Positions 39,100 through 50,300 of a stretch of DNA of 64,000 nt are shown piece after piece. The position numbers were made by a program, and so were the translations under genes. The notes under the pieces are model-generated. The model had not been told where the DNA came from and did not search any database. It saw only the letters and a program-made list of their open reading frames with translations. The DNA comes from Glandiceps talaboti (Eukaryota > Hemichordata > Enteropneusta > Spengelidae): positions 24,176,309-24,240,308 of the forward strand of contig NC_135563.1 in the NCBI RefSeq assembly GCF_964340395.1, in the 5' to 3' direction. Positions within the stretch are counted from its first letter, which is position 1; the number at the start of each line of letters is the position of its first letter.

Positions 39100-39416
39100 A
39101 AAGCTTGGCTTTTCATTTTAATAAGTCTTTTGCATAATTAATGATTATCGGTAATTAAGCAATATTGAAGAATGTATACTTACAATGTCGTATAATTTGG
39201 TAATATAATGATGATAAGAATGTACACTTGTACTCTATAGCCTGTTGATGATGTACAATTTTAATGAGTCATTTGCGATATATTAATCAAATTTACAAAT
39301 TAAGTGATATGCATGTGTTCGCTCAGGATTTCACAATCTGATACTAATGTGTGAAGGAACTAATCTAAAGGCCTCAAGGAAGGCAGTAAGTTTACATCTG
39401 GTTGACAATGACAGTT
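39100..39416 (-). mobile_element. pearl-like repeat, 5' part
   Basis: Minus-strand copy: 'taattaatgattatcggtaattaagcaatattgaag', 'gtataatttggtaatataatgatgataagaatgtacactt', ending in 'ggaaggcagtaagtttacatctggtt', the complement of the family start. Confidence 0.7.
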
Positions 39417-39484
39417 AGGGCATAACATACAGATGCAGATTCGAGCTTCGTCACATCTATCATGGCAGAGCTATACATTCTAAA

Positions 39485-41611
39485 GACCGGATGTAAACTG
39501 AGCGTCTCCCGTAAGGGAACCACCAATTATTAAAATTAAACTAACAAAAAACTATGGTATAAACAAATTTGTGTTGCTGAGGAGAACTATGAACTTGGTA
39601 TACACCATGATAATTTTTATTTCTGAACGATGTGTACGTGTGAACCATGGTTAACCTCAAATGAATCTTCGAAGAGCATGTAGTGAACTGTAAGTTCACA
39701 TAACGTGTTCGATCCGGTAACGAAGCTGAAAAAAAGGTTTCAGTTTGAGTGTATCGCTTCGGCTGTGAAGGAAGATGCTTCACCGGAATGGCCGTGCGAT
39801 TGATGGAGACCTTTTGTAACCACGTCTATTAATAAGTAACCAATCACGTGTATAAGTAATGATAATATTTCGTAGTTTCTAAACTATCCAAGACGGCACA
39901 TGAAAGTGGTGAAACGTTTTGCACACGATGTGTTACATTCAAATTTGACAAGTAAGGCATAATTTAGCTGAAAACCCACTCAACTTTGCAATTCAGATGT
40001 GAATCGCTTCTATTTGCGTTTACATTGTAGGAAATGTAGGATTTGATTCACGCCGAATTCAATGTCACCGTCAAACACAGAAGAAGAAGCCCGAAAATCA
40101 CAGCAAACACTACCTACAATATAATACAGTCGACATGTTCGAATCATGGACGCCATCTTGCCATACTGATGTTGGTAACTATCGACCAATCTCAGTTTTA
40201 CCCATTCTTAGCAAAGAAATGGAATCTATTGTCAGTAATCAACTCATCAACTATCTCGACAAATATGACATCCTTATAAGGACTCAATTTGGTTTTCGGA
40301 AAAAGCACAGCACGAAACTTGCTCTAACTGACATTGCCGACAAACTGGACAAGGGTTATTTAACTTTTGGTATTTTCATTGATCTAAGGAAGGCTTTTGA
40401 TACAATCAACCATAACATTCTTATAGAGAAATTAAATCATTATGTTATCAGAGGTTTGCCGTTACTCTGGTTCAAAAATTATCTCTCTGATCGTAAACAG
40501 TGTGTAAATGTCAACAATAACTTGTCATCCTATAGAGATATCACATGTGGTGTTCCACAGGGTTCTATTTTAGGCCCAATACTTTTTTTGATCTCATCAA
40601 TGATATTATACACTCCACAAATGCATTTGATTTTCGTCTGTTTGCTGACGACACGAATCTGTTTCAATTTATTAACGACAAATCTGATACCATTCAGCTT
40701 GACCTGTTCAATTTTGATTTTAGGAAAGTCTGCGATTGGTGTGATGCAAATATGCTCACAATCAACGCGGATAAGATGAATTTCATGATAATCAAGACCT
40801 CTCAACGATCAGTGACAACAGAGGGGAGCCTGAGCATTAATCATTCTCAGATACGTCGAGTTGCTTCAATTAATTACCCAGGAGTATCTTTAGATCAACA
40901 CATGCTTTGGAATTCACATATCGAAAAAGTTATAAATTCAATTTTCCCCATCATTGGAATTATCTAAAAAATTCGACACTATATGCCAAAATCAATTCTC
41001 CTCCTAATATATAATTCCATGATATTACCCCATTTGTCTTATTGTATAGAAATATGGGGAAATACCTATAAGACGTTTCTTCAACCTATCTTAAATCTTC
41101 AGAAGAAAGTACTCCGACTCATCACATTTTCTGATTTTCGTGCTCCCTCTGCCCCTCTGTTTCGCCAACCTAGCATCTTAAATGTTCACCAGTTATGTAT
41201 ATTTAATACTTGTTTATTTATCTTTGATTTGAAAAACAACAATTTCTCATAGACAGTGCACGACTACCTCGACCCAATACCGCATAATTATGTGACACGA
41301 CTCTCAACAGGAGACAACTTTTACATTCCAAAAGTTAATCTCACTTTGAGCCAACACAGTTTTAAGTACACAGCCACAAAACACTGGAATTCGTTACCTG
41401 ACCAACTGAAAAAGATAGGAACAAGATCTACCTTTAAATCCGAATTAAAACAGTCTAAGTCAATTTACTCTGAAAACATCGTTATAACCCTCGTTTGCCC
41501 CTTGTATATATTTTCGACAGTTGTATTTGTTTCTGGTAATAAGACATTGCTCTTCATGCATATGTTTTCTTTGTGTGTGTGTGTGTGTGTGTGTTTCCCT
41601 GCTTGTTTGTT

Positions 41612-41651
<40 letters not shown>

Positions 41652-42096
41652 TTTTGCTTTCGTTTTGGTCTGTTATTTCAAGTTTTTTTGGTTATTTTTA
41701 TATCATATTACTGTATATGTCTTCCTTGGGCCTCGAACTCGACTAGTTTGAACAAACTATTTTTGTGGTCTAGCCAGAAGTTCAAGTTATTCTTGTATAT
41801 ATACTTTTTTTTTCTCATTGGCGATGTGATTACTTGATTATTTCATTTTCCTCACTTGATATGTAAATTTTTGTTTCGACCTCTGGCAAATAAATAATAT
41901 ATATTACACTTCATGCATACGCATTTGTCTTCATTGCATTCTCTCACGGAATTGAACTTCGTAAAGGTATAACTCAATTGAAATGTAGACACTAGAGCCA
42001 AAGGGAAGATCTAAAAAAATATAGTATTTGTATACTCACATCACCAAATGTTTCGGATTTGGTCTGCTCGACCCGCTAATTTGGGCAGACTAGATG
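39485..42096 (+). mobile_element. dispersed element, copy 2, split by a LINE
   Basis: Inverted counterpart of 32384-33200. The left part is 39485-40164 and the right part 41903-42096. Between them lies a 1.7-kb RT fragment that copy 1 lacks. The interruption falls inside 'gccat|attacac', a site preserved whole in copy 1. The right end carries the hairpin gtctgctcgac...gcagac followed by CTAG, which recalls a Helitron 3' end, although the following base is not the expected T. Confidence 0.85.
40165..41902 (+). pseudogene. 5'-truncated LINE: RT and C-terminal domain
   Basis: Starts inside the RT (DVGNYRPISVLPILSKEME). It continues with FGIFIDLRKAFDTINHNIL (motif A) and CGVPQGSILGP. A frameshift at ~40590 is followed by FRLFADDTNLF (motif C, F-ADD form). 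A stop at ~40966 is followed by LPHLSYCIEIWGNTY. A stop at ~41251 is followed by the C-terminal HSFKYTATKHWNSLPDQLKK. The 3' UTR has GT repeats (41574-41648) and ends in 'aaataaataatatat'. Three lesions make it dead. It inserted into the 39.5-kb element, so it is younger than that repeat. Confidence 0.92.
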
Positions 42097-42119
42097 CAAT
42101 ATCATAAAACCATTGACAG

Positions 42120-42495
42120 CGACCGGCCGCTGAGGGCAGCCTTCCGAGTTTACTCAAATTAATATAGCATAATTATATTAATTCATATTGTCTTAACAGT
42201 TTAAAGTACATAAACAAATGTATTTTCTAATGTTTGATGAATATATTAATTTTTATTGAAATTGAAGTATGGAGTCTTAAGATATTGCTTAATTATTTGA
42301 TTTCATTAATATGCAAATTTCTCTAAACATTAACCGATCTGGCTCAAAACCTAATCAGGTCTAGCTATTACCCTAAAGAATATACATTCCAAATTTCATT
42401 ACAATTGAGCCAGCCGAATTTTAGAAAATGATGACACCGACACACACACGGACGGACAGACAGACAGACAGACAGACACACAGACAGATATTCCT
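42120..42495 (+). mobile_element. pearl-like repeat, 3' half
   Basis: 'gcttaattatttgatttcattaatatgcaaat' (internal unit), 'ttccaaatttcattacaattgagccagccg' (3' domain) and a CACA/CAGA tract (42440-42488). It directly precedes the two-exon gene candidate. Confidence 0.7.
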
Positions 42496-42504
42496 ATTTT
42501 AAAA

Positions 42505-42868
42505 ATGGCAGATTCTTGTCCCAGTCATCGACAGAAGCTGACCCCTACCTTCAAAAATCTGTGTAAGGAGACTCGTGAACTTAATGGTATTACGATAACT
42601 TGGGTGCGAATAGATTGTATTGTTACCTCATTCTGTAAAACTATATATATACACTGTGAATTCAATACTTATAGAAATACACGACGACGCCTATTCATCT
42701 TTACAAAAAGAATGTAATCAGCTATTGCAGTATATGGCAAACTCCTCAAATGTCACAAACAATACCCTTTTGAAAATTGCCGGAAGCCTTACACTCGATC
42801 ACGAAAAGAGATGTCAGCAGCTCTTCTATCACATAAAGAACGACCTTTTAAATCGACTATACGGCTAA
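42505..42868 (+). CDS. candidate two-exon small gene, unknown function
   Basis: Exon 1 (42505-42586) starts at ATG: MADSCPSHRQKLTPTFKNLC. An 88-base intron, AATG|GTATTA to ACTTATAG|AAATAC, joins in phase 1 to exon 2 (42675-42868). Exon 2 ends at TAA after FYHIKNDLLNRLYG. The spliced frame is 91 codons, hydrophilic and helix-prone, with no signal peptide or membrane segment. The precise splice-compatible join and balanced composition favour a real gene, while the poor polypyrimidine tract and adjacent repeat argue for caution. I do not recognise the family. Confidence 0.35.
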
Positions 42869-43874
42869 AAAATATTACTAACATTAGCTGGTACATATTA
42901 CTCTTATCTGTACGCACTCACACACACAAGTAAAGAAAATCGCTAAATTATAAAAGTTAAGTCGCACCATGTGCAATGTATTAAATTCGTAAACTTATTC
43001 AGTACCATTTCGTAATTATTGTGGTGAAAGATGGCGGCAATCATTACATTTCGATCATATATTTATCAATTTGAAATCCCATAACACACAATCATTCGGT
43101 TCTTATACAGACTTTTTAGAAGTAATGTCGCGATGTACATTATATGTAATTAAAATGTTCAAAGAAATGCAGTAAGATAATTCTTAATTTCCGAATGCGT
43201 ATTAAAGTGGGAATATTAAATCGGTAAGTTCAAGAGCATATTCATTAACTTGTATTACTTTGAAACCGTATAACGGAACTCTCGATTGTGGTGCATAAGC
43301 CAAGACGCCTTGATTAGGCGTAGATGAATTGGCTTTATGCAAATGCTTGTCAAAACTCGTATCAAATGAATTGATTTGGCGCCCGGGATATGGCGTCAGT
43401 GTGAGCCTTCTTTCCGAGCTAATTTCCCACCTTCATCGTATGTATAAATACAAAGTGATAAGTATAGAGTTAACAGCTCTCACCTATACTCTGATGATCT
43501 GTATCCTGGGTTCATGTGACAGTATTCGACTAAATCAACGTGCATCACTTGGACTTCTTGTATAAAGTATATATCAGTGTCAAAGGATAATATACTAAGA
43601 CGTTTCGGACTGCAAAGTATCCATTAAGTAACACAACTGTGATGGCTAATCTGTGTGGACATATGTGTTCAACCTACTTTTAAGTTCAGAGAGTCTTAGT
43701 ACTAGTTCGTCTTTTTTGCCAACGTCTAACCTACTGCTTGATACTGATGAAGTCTGTCATTGCAAACTCAAAAGACCCAGTCCTTGAAAAAGAGAAGTCC
43801 TTCTTAAATTTTAGCTATCCTGTTAGTGACAGGTGAATTGTTAATGCGACGAAAAAAGAAAAAAAGAAAAAAAG
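42869..43874. other. unassigned AT-rich DNA
   Basis: Nothing could be supported. Confidence 0.45.
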
Positions 43875-44117
43875 GGTTGTCGGTGGCCGAGTGGTTAGCT
43901 CGTACGCCTCTTACCTCTGCAGCCTGGGTTCGAACCCGCCAGGTTTGATTAAAAATTTAACCAGGTCTGTATGTAAGAAGGGTGATGCTCAGTTTGACTC
44001 ATGTTTCCTCCTGCTTCTGCAACACTAGGGTGCTGCTCCTGCGACGACCATTCAACAAATTTCCGAATTTATTTGGACGAATAAAGGTTTATTATTAAAA
44101 CAAAACAAAACAAAAAA
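43875..44117 (+). mobile_element. tRNA-derived SINE
   Basis: The head has Pol III promoter boxes: A box TGGCCGAGTGGTTAG (43884-43898) and B box GGTTCGAACCC (43927-43937), with the spacing of a tRNA of the serine/leucine type. A ~110-base body follows (gatgctcagtttgactcatg, ctgctcctgcgacgacc), then 'ggacgaataaaggtttattatt' and an (AAAAC)n tail. The tRNA part does not fold into a complete cloverleaf with an acceptor stem, so it is a SINE and not a tRNA gene. Confidence 0.88.
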
Positions 44118-44152
44118 ACTGTCATTGCATGTCGTCAGTCAACTTGACATTT

Positions 44153-44445
44153 GGCATGCATGTGGCTTGGGCGAGTCTGTTCAGATTCATGCCGAATTGA
44201 TACGATCATTTTCTATTTTCAGCACATTTTAGAGTATTTGTCAGTCGAACATGATATTTCCGACTTCTCCATAACTAGTACTCGGATTGCTTTGATAGTT
44301 GGCGTGCATGTGCCGTGGGAAAGTCTGTTCAGAATTGTTAATGCGAAGTGTTTATTTCATTTTCTGTTTTTTTTTCAGATGTTTTGGGAATTTGACATGA
44401 GATACATCCTATTGGCCGGAAAACAGTCAATTCGACCATAATGAT
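44153..44445 (+). repeat. ~148-bp tandem duplication, diverged
   Basis: 'ggcatgcatgtggcttgggcgagtctgttcagattcatgcc' (44153) and 'ggcgtgcatgtgccgtgggaaagtctgttcagaattgttaatgc' (44301) start two units of about 148 bases. Both units continue to 'tcattttct(g/a)tttt..cag'. The frame across both is open but shows no known motif. Confidence 0.6.
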
Positions 44446-44549
44446 TGACAATCATAGTAATGAAATTTTTTTACTGCTCATAGAATGAAGAAATGTTCTT
44501 TTGAATCTAAACGATGCACAATTAATACAACATATGAGGTTCACCTAAT

Positions 44550-44909
<360 letters not shown>

Positions 44910-46557
44910 TATATAATGGAAGATCGACCGGAGTAAGTCCCATTCACAGGCTCATAAAAATAAAAAACTCATGAAAAGACAAGAATAAAAATCACAGACA
45001 TGTCAAACAAAACTAACAAAATGCACATAAAAACACATTACAAGGCAAATATATAAAAATCAATCTTGCCAGGTGGACATGAGATGACAATCTTGCATAA
45101 TTGCATTTAAAAAAATTCTTAGAGATAGATTAAAGTCAATATTCGAAATACTACAACAAAGATAATTATAAGTTGTCATACATCTCTGAATGGCACAGTG
45201 TTTAAAGACATTAATGCTACTGAAATCGGGTCTAAAACAAGTTAAATTTCTAGTTCTCCTCTGTGGAACATTAAACCGTAACTTAGAGAGAATATACGGC
45301 CTATCAAAAACATTATTTACACACTTGTATAAGAACGGCATGTCTAAAAAAATCCTCCGCTGAGAGAGGATGGACAAAGTAATTTGATGCATATTCCTGA
45401 ACCCTTTCAATGCTAGCCTGTGGTTTATTTTGCCAAGGAGACAAACGACTGGGCTGTATTCCAGAATATTTCTGACATAGACCCTGTATTTGTGAACCAT
45501 TATGAGAGACTGAATTAATTGGGGATTTGCGATTTGTTATTGTCTTCAAATACGACCAAAATCGAATTGTGATGTATCTATTTCTAGGGCGTATATGTAT
45601 TCTTGAAATTTACACTTATTGCCTTCTGGAATTCTGCCCGCACTTTAGAGAATTCACTGTGATTGACTCTACACCTTTTGAATTGTCTATAAAGGGAATC
45701 TTTTTCTTTCAAAAGGCAAATGAGGTAGGTCACCGTCGAACAAAGAAGGAAATTGAGTTTGCATATGTTTAACATGGGCACGCAATTGTCTATGACAAAA
45801 AAGGAGATCATAGAACAATTCAACACATTCGTCCAAAGTTGGACACTTTGTCAACGTAGACCAGGACATTGACTTCAGCATTGTTTTCATATGCATCAAG
45901 TCAGCTTTTCTGTAATTATAAACAGTGCGACGAGGTATAGAGATGTTATGCAAATCTAAAGTGATATGCGTAAACCACAAAGGATGGCTGTGTGATTGGA
46001 TGACACGACGGGTTCCGTACAGATGGTATTTAAATTAAGATTACTGCAAAAAAATAAGGTCATTGACACGTAATTATTACAGCTGAATTATTAGCTTGAA
46101 ATAGATTGTGTTCGCTCATGAATAGGTTCATGAATAATTCTGATTTTGATGAAGACCATGACTCTGGCTCATAGCATCGCCTTAGTCCACCTAATGTCTC
46201 TGCGATTAAAATCACCACATATGCATAAATAATAGTATGCATTCCCATACCTTGTCGAACAAGTTCTAAAGTTTTGTCAAATTCACAAACTGTGTCGGCA
46301 GAAGTGTAATCAGGGTCATGAACACAACCAATCTGTTGTGGGTGACCTTTAACTTCGACCCACACGATTCCATAAGCTGTTTCATGGTCCGGGACGTCTT
46401 CGTGCGTGATACTTGTTTTTATTAAGTGTAATGAGAACGCCATCACCATCCCTTTTCGTTGAAGGTGTATTTTCTCGATCTCGCCGCCAAACAGAATACT
46501 GATCATTTTAAAGTTACCACATATATGTCGGCCCTGCTTGATGTCAAATCTCCCAAC
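44910..46557 (-). pseudogene. decayed minus-strand LINE, main part (RT domain deleted)
   Basis: Read on the minus strand. The endonuclease (EN) core runs 46557-46060: GRFDIKQGRHICG, VPDHETAYGIVWVEVKGHP, then CGDFNRRDIRWTKAML in a shifted frame. The linker is PLWFTHITLDLHNISIPRR and KEKDSLYRQFKRCR (45990-45560). The C-terminal domain is YRVYVRNILEYSPVV..MPFLYKCVNNVFDRPYIL to SLRIFLNAIM (45500-45090). The catalytic RT segment is missing, so an internal deletion removed it. Several frameshifts are present. The EN N-terminus lies at 49865-50030, beyond the inserted plus-strand LINE. Confidence 0.88.
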
Positions 46558-49500
46558 CATGTCATTGGATGATGATCAGATCGCTGTCACTAATCTACAT
46601 AACAATGATTCCAATTATTCTGAACCAGAGAAAGACTCTCAGTACGGAGTGTTCAAAAGGAAAGGTATGCATATCGTGCACCTGAATGTTCGGAGTCTAT
46701 TGAGTAAAATTGATGAGGTCCGAATGCTTGCGTTGGAAACAAAAGCTGCAGTGATTGGCATAACTGAGACCTGGCTCGATGAATCGGTAGTTGACCCTGA
46801 AGTCGAGATTCCAAACTATCTAGTAGTAAGGAAGGATAGGAATCGTGAAGGAGGGGGAGTTTGCATGTACATTCGAAGTGATATAGCGTTTAATGAAAAG
46901 AAAGATCTTGCAAGTGCCGAATTGGAAACAATCTGGGTTGAAATTCTTTTGCCAAAAACAAAGTCTATTCTCATCGGAACATGCTATCGTCCACCAAATC
47001 AAACCAACTTCTATGATAAATTAGAGCAATGTTGTATCACGAATGATCGTTGCGCGGATTCAGAAGTGATCTTGATTGGCGACTTTAACACTGATGTCAC
47101 CAATTGGAAGAATAAACAAACCGGACTGGTGAGAGTTCTAAAGGACTTTTGTAACGCGATGAACCTTTCTCAGTTAATAAAGGACTTTACTCGGGTTACA
47201 GATAGAAGTAAGTCTATGATCGATCTGATCTTAACCTCAGATCCTGATAAAATTTCCTATAGTGGTGTGATCGATATTGGGATAAGTGACCACTGCATGG
47301 TCTACTGTACTAGAAAGATTACTCGTCAAAAAATTAATCAACATAACAATGTAAAACTACGGTCATTGAAATCTTACTCCAAGGAGGGTTTTCATGAAAA
47401 ACTGCGAGAAGCAGACTGGATTAGCGTTATTGAATGTGAGGATGTCGATTCTGCTTGGAATACTTTTAAATCGTTATTCATTAATACTTTAGATCAAATA
47501 GCTCCTTTAAAGGAGATCCGTCTGAAACAAAAATCAGAACCATGGTTTGATGATAGTATCTTAAACAGTATAAGAAAACGTGATACACTTTTCTCTACAT
47601 TTAAAAGGTCTAATAACACTGATATCTACAATGAATATAAAAAAGAAAGAAATAATACTCAAAGGCTGATTGACGATGCAAAAAGGGTGTATTTCAGTGC
47701 TCAACTTGAGGAGGGAAAAAATTGTCCAAAGAAGATCTGGAAAACGTTAAAGGAGCTTGGCTCCTCTTTAAAATCTAAAACGTCAGCTAAATCCTTTGGC
47801 CTTTCAGACAATGGGTCAATCATATTTGATAAATCAAAGGTTGCCCAAAAGTTCAACTATTTTTTCACTACTGTGGCTACAAGTTTGGTGCAGAAACTCC
47901 CTACTGGCACAGGTCGATTTAACATACCGAGTGTGGAACGATTCTATGCTAATAGGGGTGTTCTTCCAAACTCGTTTAGTTTATCTCTTGTTAGTGAGGA
48001 CATCGTTTGCAAAGTTCTCCAAAATATTAAATCTGCAAAAGCCACTGGGCTAGATGGCATACCGGCCAGATTCGTAAAAGATGCAGCCGAAATTATTGCC
48101 CCTCATCTACAACATATAATCAACTTGTCACTTAAGTCGGGGAAAGTGCCCAATGATTTGAAGAATGCACGAGTAGTCCCTTTGCATAAAAAGGGCAATA
48201 AAACTGATGTCAGTAATTACCGTCCTGTGTCTATTTTAAGCATAATTTCTAAAGTCTTTGAAAAAGTCGTACATGATCAGGTGTCTAAGTATGTTGAAGA
48301 TTCGAACCTTCTGTATATGTATCAATCTGGGTTTCGTTCGTCTTATTCTACCGATACGTGTTTAATGGTCTTAACAGATCACATACGTATGGAAATGGAT
48401 AAGGGGAAATTTGTAGGAATGGTCATGTTGGACTTACAGAAAGCTTTTGACACGGTGAACCATGAGATTTTGTTAGGTAAATTACAAGCCATAGGTATGG
48501 ATGACTCAGCTGTAGATTGGTTTTCATCTTACTTGACCGATAGAAAGCAACTTGTAGATGTGTCAGGTGTTTCGTCTGATGTTGAAAATATTTGTTGTGG
48601 TGTTCCACAAGGTTCCATTTTGGGGCCACTGTTGTTTTTGATTTATGTTAATGATATGGAAATTGCTGTCAGCTGTAAACTTTTCCTGTATGCTGATGAC
48701 TCCGCCTTGTTAATTTCTGGTAATAAGCTTGTAGAGATCGAGAAGCTTTTAGGTAAGGAACTCATGTCAGTTAGTGAATGGTTAGTTGACAACAAATTAT
48801 CATTACATCTAGGAAAAACCGAATCAATTCTGTTTGGCTCAAAACGTAAACTTAATTCCAACACTAAGCTTAATGTTGTATGTAACAATACCCAAATCAC
48901 TCACAAAACATCAGTCAATTACCTGGGAGCAGAATTAGACCAATCGCTTGGTGGTGAGGGCATGGCTGAAAAGGTTCTCAAAAAGGTTTATGCCAGACTG
49001 AAATTTCTATATCGAAAATCTAAATTTTTGGATTTTAACACTAGGAAATTGCTGGCTTCAGCCCTAATTCAATGCCATTATGACTATGCATGCTCCTACT
49101 GGTACAAAAGCCTAACCCGACGTACAAAATCTAAACTACAAATCTCTCAAAACAAACTGATCAGATTTGTGTTAAACTTGCATCCAAGAACTCATATATC
49201 CTACACACACTTCAAACAACTAGGATGGCTTCCTATTGAACAACGAGTTGAACAGCTAAAACTAAATCATGTTTATAAAGTGCTGAACGGTAATGCACCC
49301 AGTTATCTTTCCGATCATTTCAGCCTAACCAGTAGTAGGCATTCATACAACACCAGATCTAGTTCTTCCTCTATTTATATTCCAACCTTCAATACTCAGA
49401 GTCAACATTCATTCCGTTTATCTGGCGCAAAAATCTGGAACAGTCTACCTTCGTGTATTCGTAATGTCAGCTCTTTGCAACTTTTTAAGAAAAGTGTTAA

Positions 49501-49595
49501 AGCTTTTATGTACGAGAAATTGTATGAATTGGAAGAAAGTGAGTTCGTTTATTTACTGTAGACTGGCCTCGCTCCATATGTAGTAGCCGGGTCAG

Positions 49596-49633
<38 letters not shown>

Positions 49634-49864
49634 TATATTCTGTCTGCTATGTACTGGTTTTTTTTCGTCGTTTTTTATGCTATGTAATGTTTCATGTTGG
49701 AGGACCACAATGGAAATAAGTTGTTAAAACTTTTTTGTGTTATCCTCGGCAAAGGTATTCCATGCTGTATTTGTTTGTTTGTGAAAGCTGTAGTGTTATT
49801 TCCGTTTTTGTTTTTTTGTTTCGTGAATATTTCTTGCCAAATCAAATCAAATCAAATCAAATTA
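46558..49864 (+). mobile_element. plus-strand LINE nested in the minus-strand LINE
   Basis: Borders come from the host frame: SDYEL (49865 upward, minus strand) joins to VGRFDIK (46557 downward) with no base lost when 46558-49864 is removed. The left border is 'catgtcattgg', so the element starts at or just before its ORF2 and has no ORF1. The right border is an (AAATC)n tail (49837-49863). The 3' UTR holds a ~31-base T run (49601-49632). No target-site duplication was found. Total about 3.3 kb. Confidence 0.9.
46559..49561 (+). CDS. non-LTR retrotransposon ORF2 (EN-RT), intact
   Basis: Open for 1000 codons from the ATG at 46559. The frame extends seven codons upstream, but those lie in host DNA. 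Using numbering from 46538, the apurinic-type endonuclease has HLNVRSL (~47), TETWLDE (~75), GDFNTDV (~179) and SDHC (~249). The reverse transcriptase has VVPLHKKGNK and NYRPVSILSIISK (~545-570), LDLQKAFDTVNHEIL (~629), CGVPQGSILGP (~687) and LYADDSALL (~716). A C-terminal domain follows, with HYDYACSYWYKSL and FRLSGAKIWNSLPS. The family nicks target DNA and primes reverse transcription. CR1/L2/Jockey-group features; exact clade not resolved. Confidence 0.95.
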   Translation: MSLDDDQIAVTNLHNNDSNYSEPEKDSQYGVFKRKGMHIVHLNVRSLLSKIDEVRMLALETKAAVIGITETWLDESVVDPEVEIPNYLVVRKDRNREGGGVCMYIRSDIAFNEKKDLASAELETIWVEILLPKTKSILIGTCYRPPNQTNFYDKLEQCCITNDRCADSEVILIGDFNTDVTNWKNKQTGLVRVLKDFCNAMNLSQLIKDFTRVTDRSKSMIDLILTSDPDKISYSGVIDIGISDHCMVYCTRKITRQKINQHNNVKLRSLKSYSKEGFHEKLREADWISVIECEDVDSAWNTFKSLFINTLDQIAPLKEIRLKQKSEPWFDDSILNSIRKRDTLFSTFKRSNNTDIYNEYKKERNNTQRLIDDAKRVYFSAQLEEGKNCPKKIWKTLKELGSSLKSKTSAKSFGLSDNGSIIFDKSKVAQKFNYFFTTVATSLVQKLPTGTGRFNIPSVERFYANRGVLPNSFSLSLVSEDIVCKVLQNIKSAKATGLDGIPARFVKDAAEIIAPHLQHIINLSLKSGKVPNDLKNARVVPLHKKGNKTDVSNYRPVSILSIISKVFEKVVHDQVSKYVEDSNLLYMYQSGFRSSYSTDTCLMVLTDHIRMEMDKGKFVGMVMLDLQKAFDTVNHEILLGKLQAIGMDDSAVDWFSSYLTDRKQLVDVSGVSSDVENICCGVPQGSILGPLLFLIYVNDMEIAVSCKLFLYADDSALLISGNKLVEIEKLLGKELMSVSEWLVDNKLSLHLGKTESILFGSKRKLNSNTKLNVVCNNTQITHKTSVNYLGAELDQSLGGEGMAEKVLKKVYARLKFLYRKSKFLDFNTRKLLASALIQCHYDYACSYWYKSLTRRTKSKLQISQNKLIRFVLNLHPRTHISYTHFKQLGWLPIEQRVEQLKLNHVYKVLNGNAPSYLSDHFSLTSSRHSYNTRSSSSSIYIPTFNTQSQHSFRLSGAKIWNSLPSCIRNVSSLQLFKKSVKAFMYEKLYELEESEFVYLL

Positions 49865-50300
49865 AAGTTCATAATCCGAAACCCGCGAGTGAAGCCAAGT
49901 TTCTGCCTGTGCGATAATATCGAAAGAAGCATCTGAGAAATAAAGATTTCTACTCAGACATTGCACATTCTGATAGAAAATGGGCAAGCTCTCCTTATCT
50001 CGAGCACTGTTTTGAGGTCCCAGGTTGGGATGAATGTAACCATCTTGCTAAAAGTCAATCTGAAAGGCAGAAAGACATGGCAAACTGATTAAAAGTTAGT
50101 TGGCTGGAGTAACAGTAGCAACTCACCAGGTAAGAGAACAATAAAAACAACCACGAGGGCCGAAACAATGCTGTAGCACTCAGGTTTTGCAGAGAAAGAA
50201 GACTCGGAGTAAAAAACCCAGAATCTCGCTTGAAACTGGTCAGAAAGAATCAAAGTAAATCCGTTTGCGGCACTGTGAACCGTAAAAACAACCTTACACT
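49865..50300 (-). pseudogene. decayed minus-strand LINE, EN N-terminus and 5' part
   Basis: On the minus strand: LPIFYQNVQCLSRNLYF, SDASFDIIAQAETWLHS, RVSDYEL. QNV..LSRN and AETWL are the first two EN motifs, and SDYEL continues in frame at 46557. Further upstream (to about 50300) I see no ORF1; this may be the element's 5' UTR. Confidence 0.85.

Noticed and set aside
42070-42096. Helitron 3' end (hairpin plus CTAG)
   Set aside because: The base after CTAG is A in both copies and the hairpin directly touches CTAG, so it does not meet the usual Helitron rule. Kept only as a hint.
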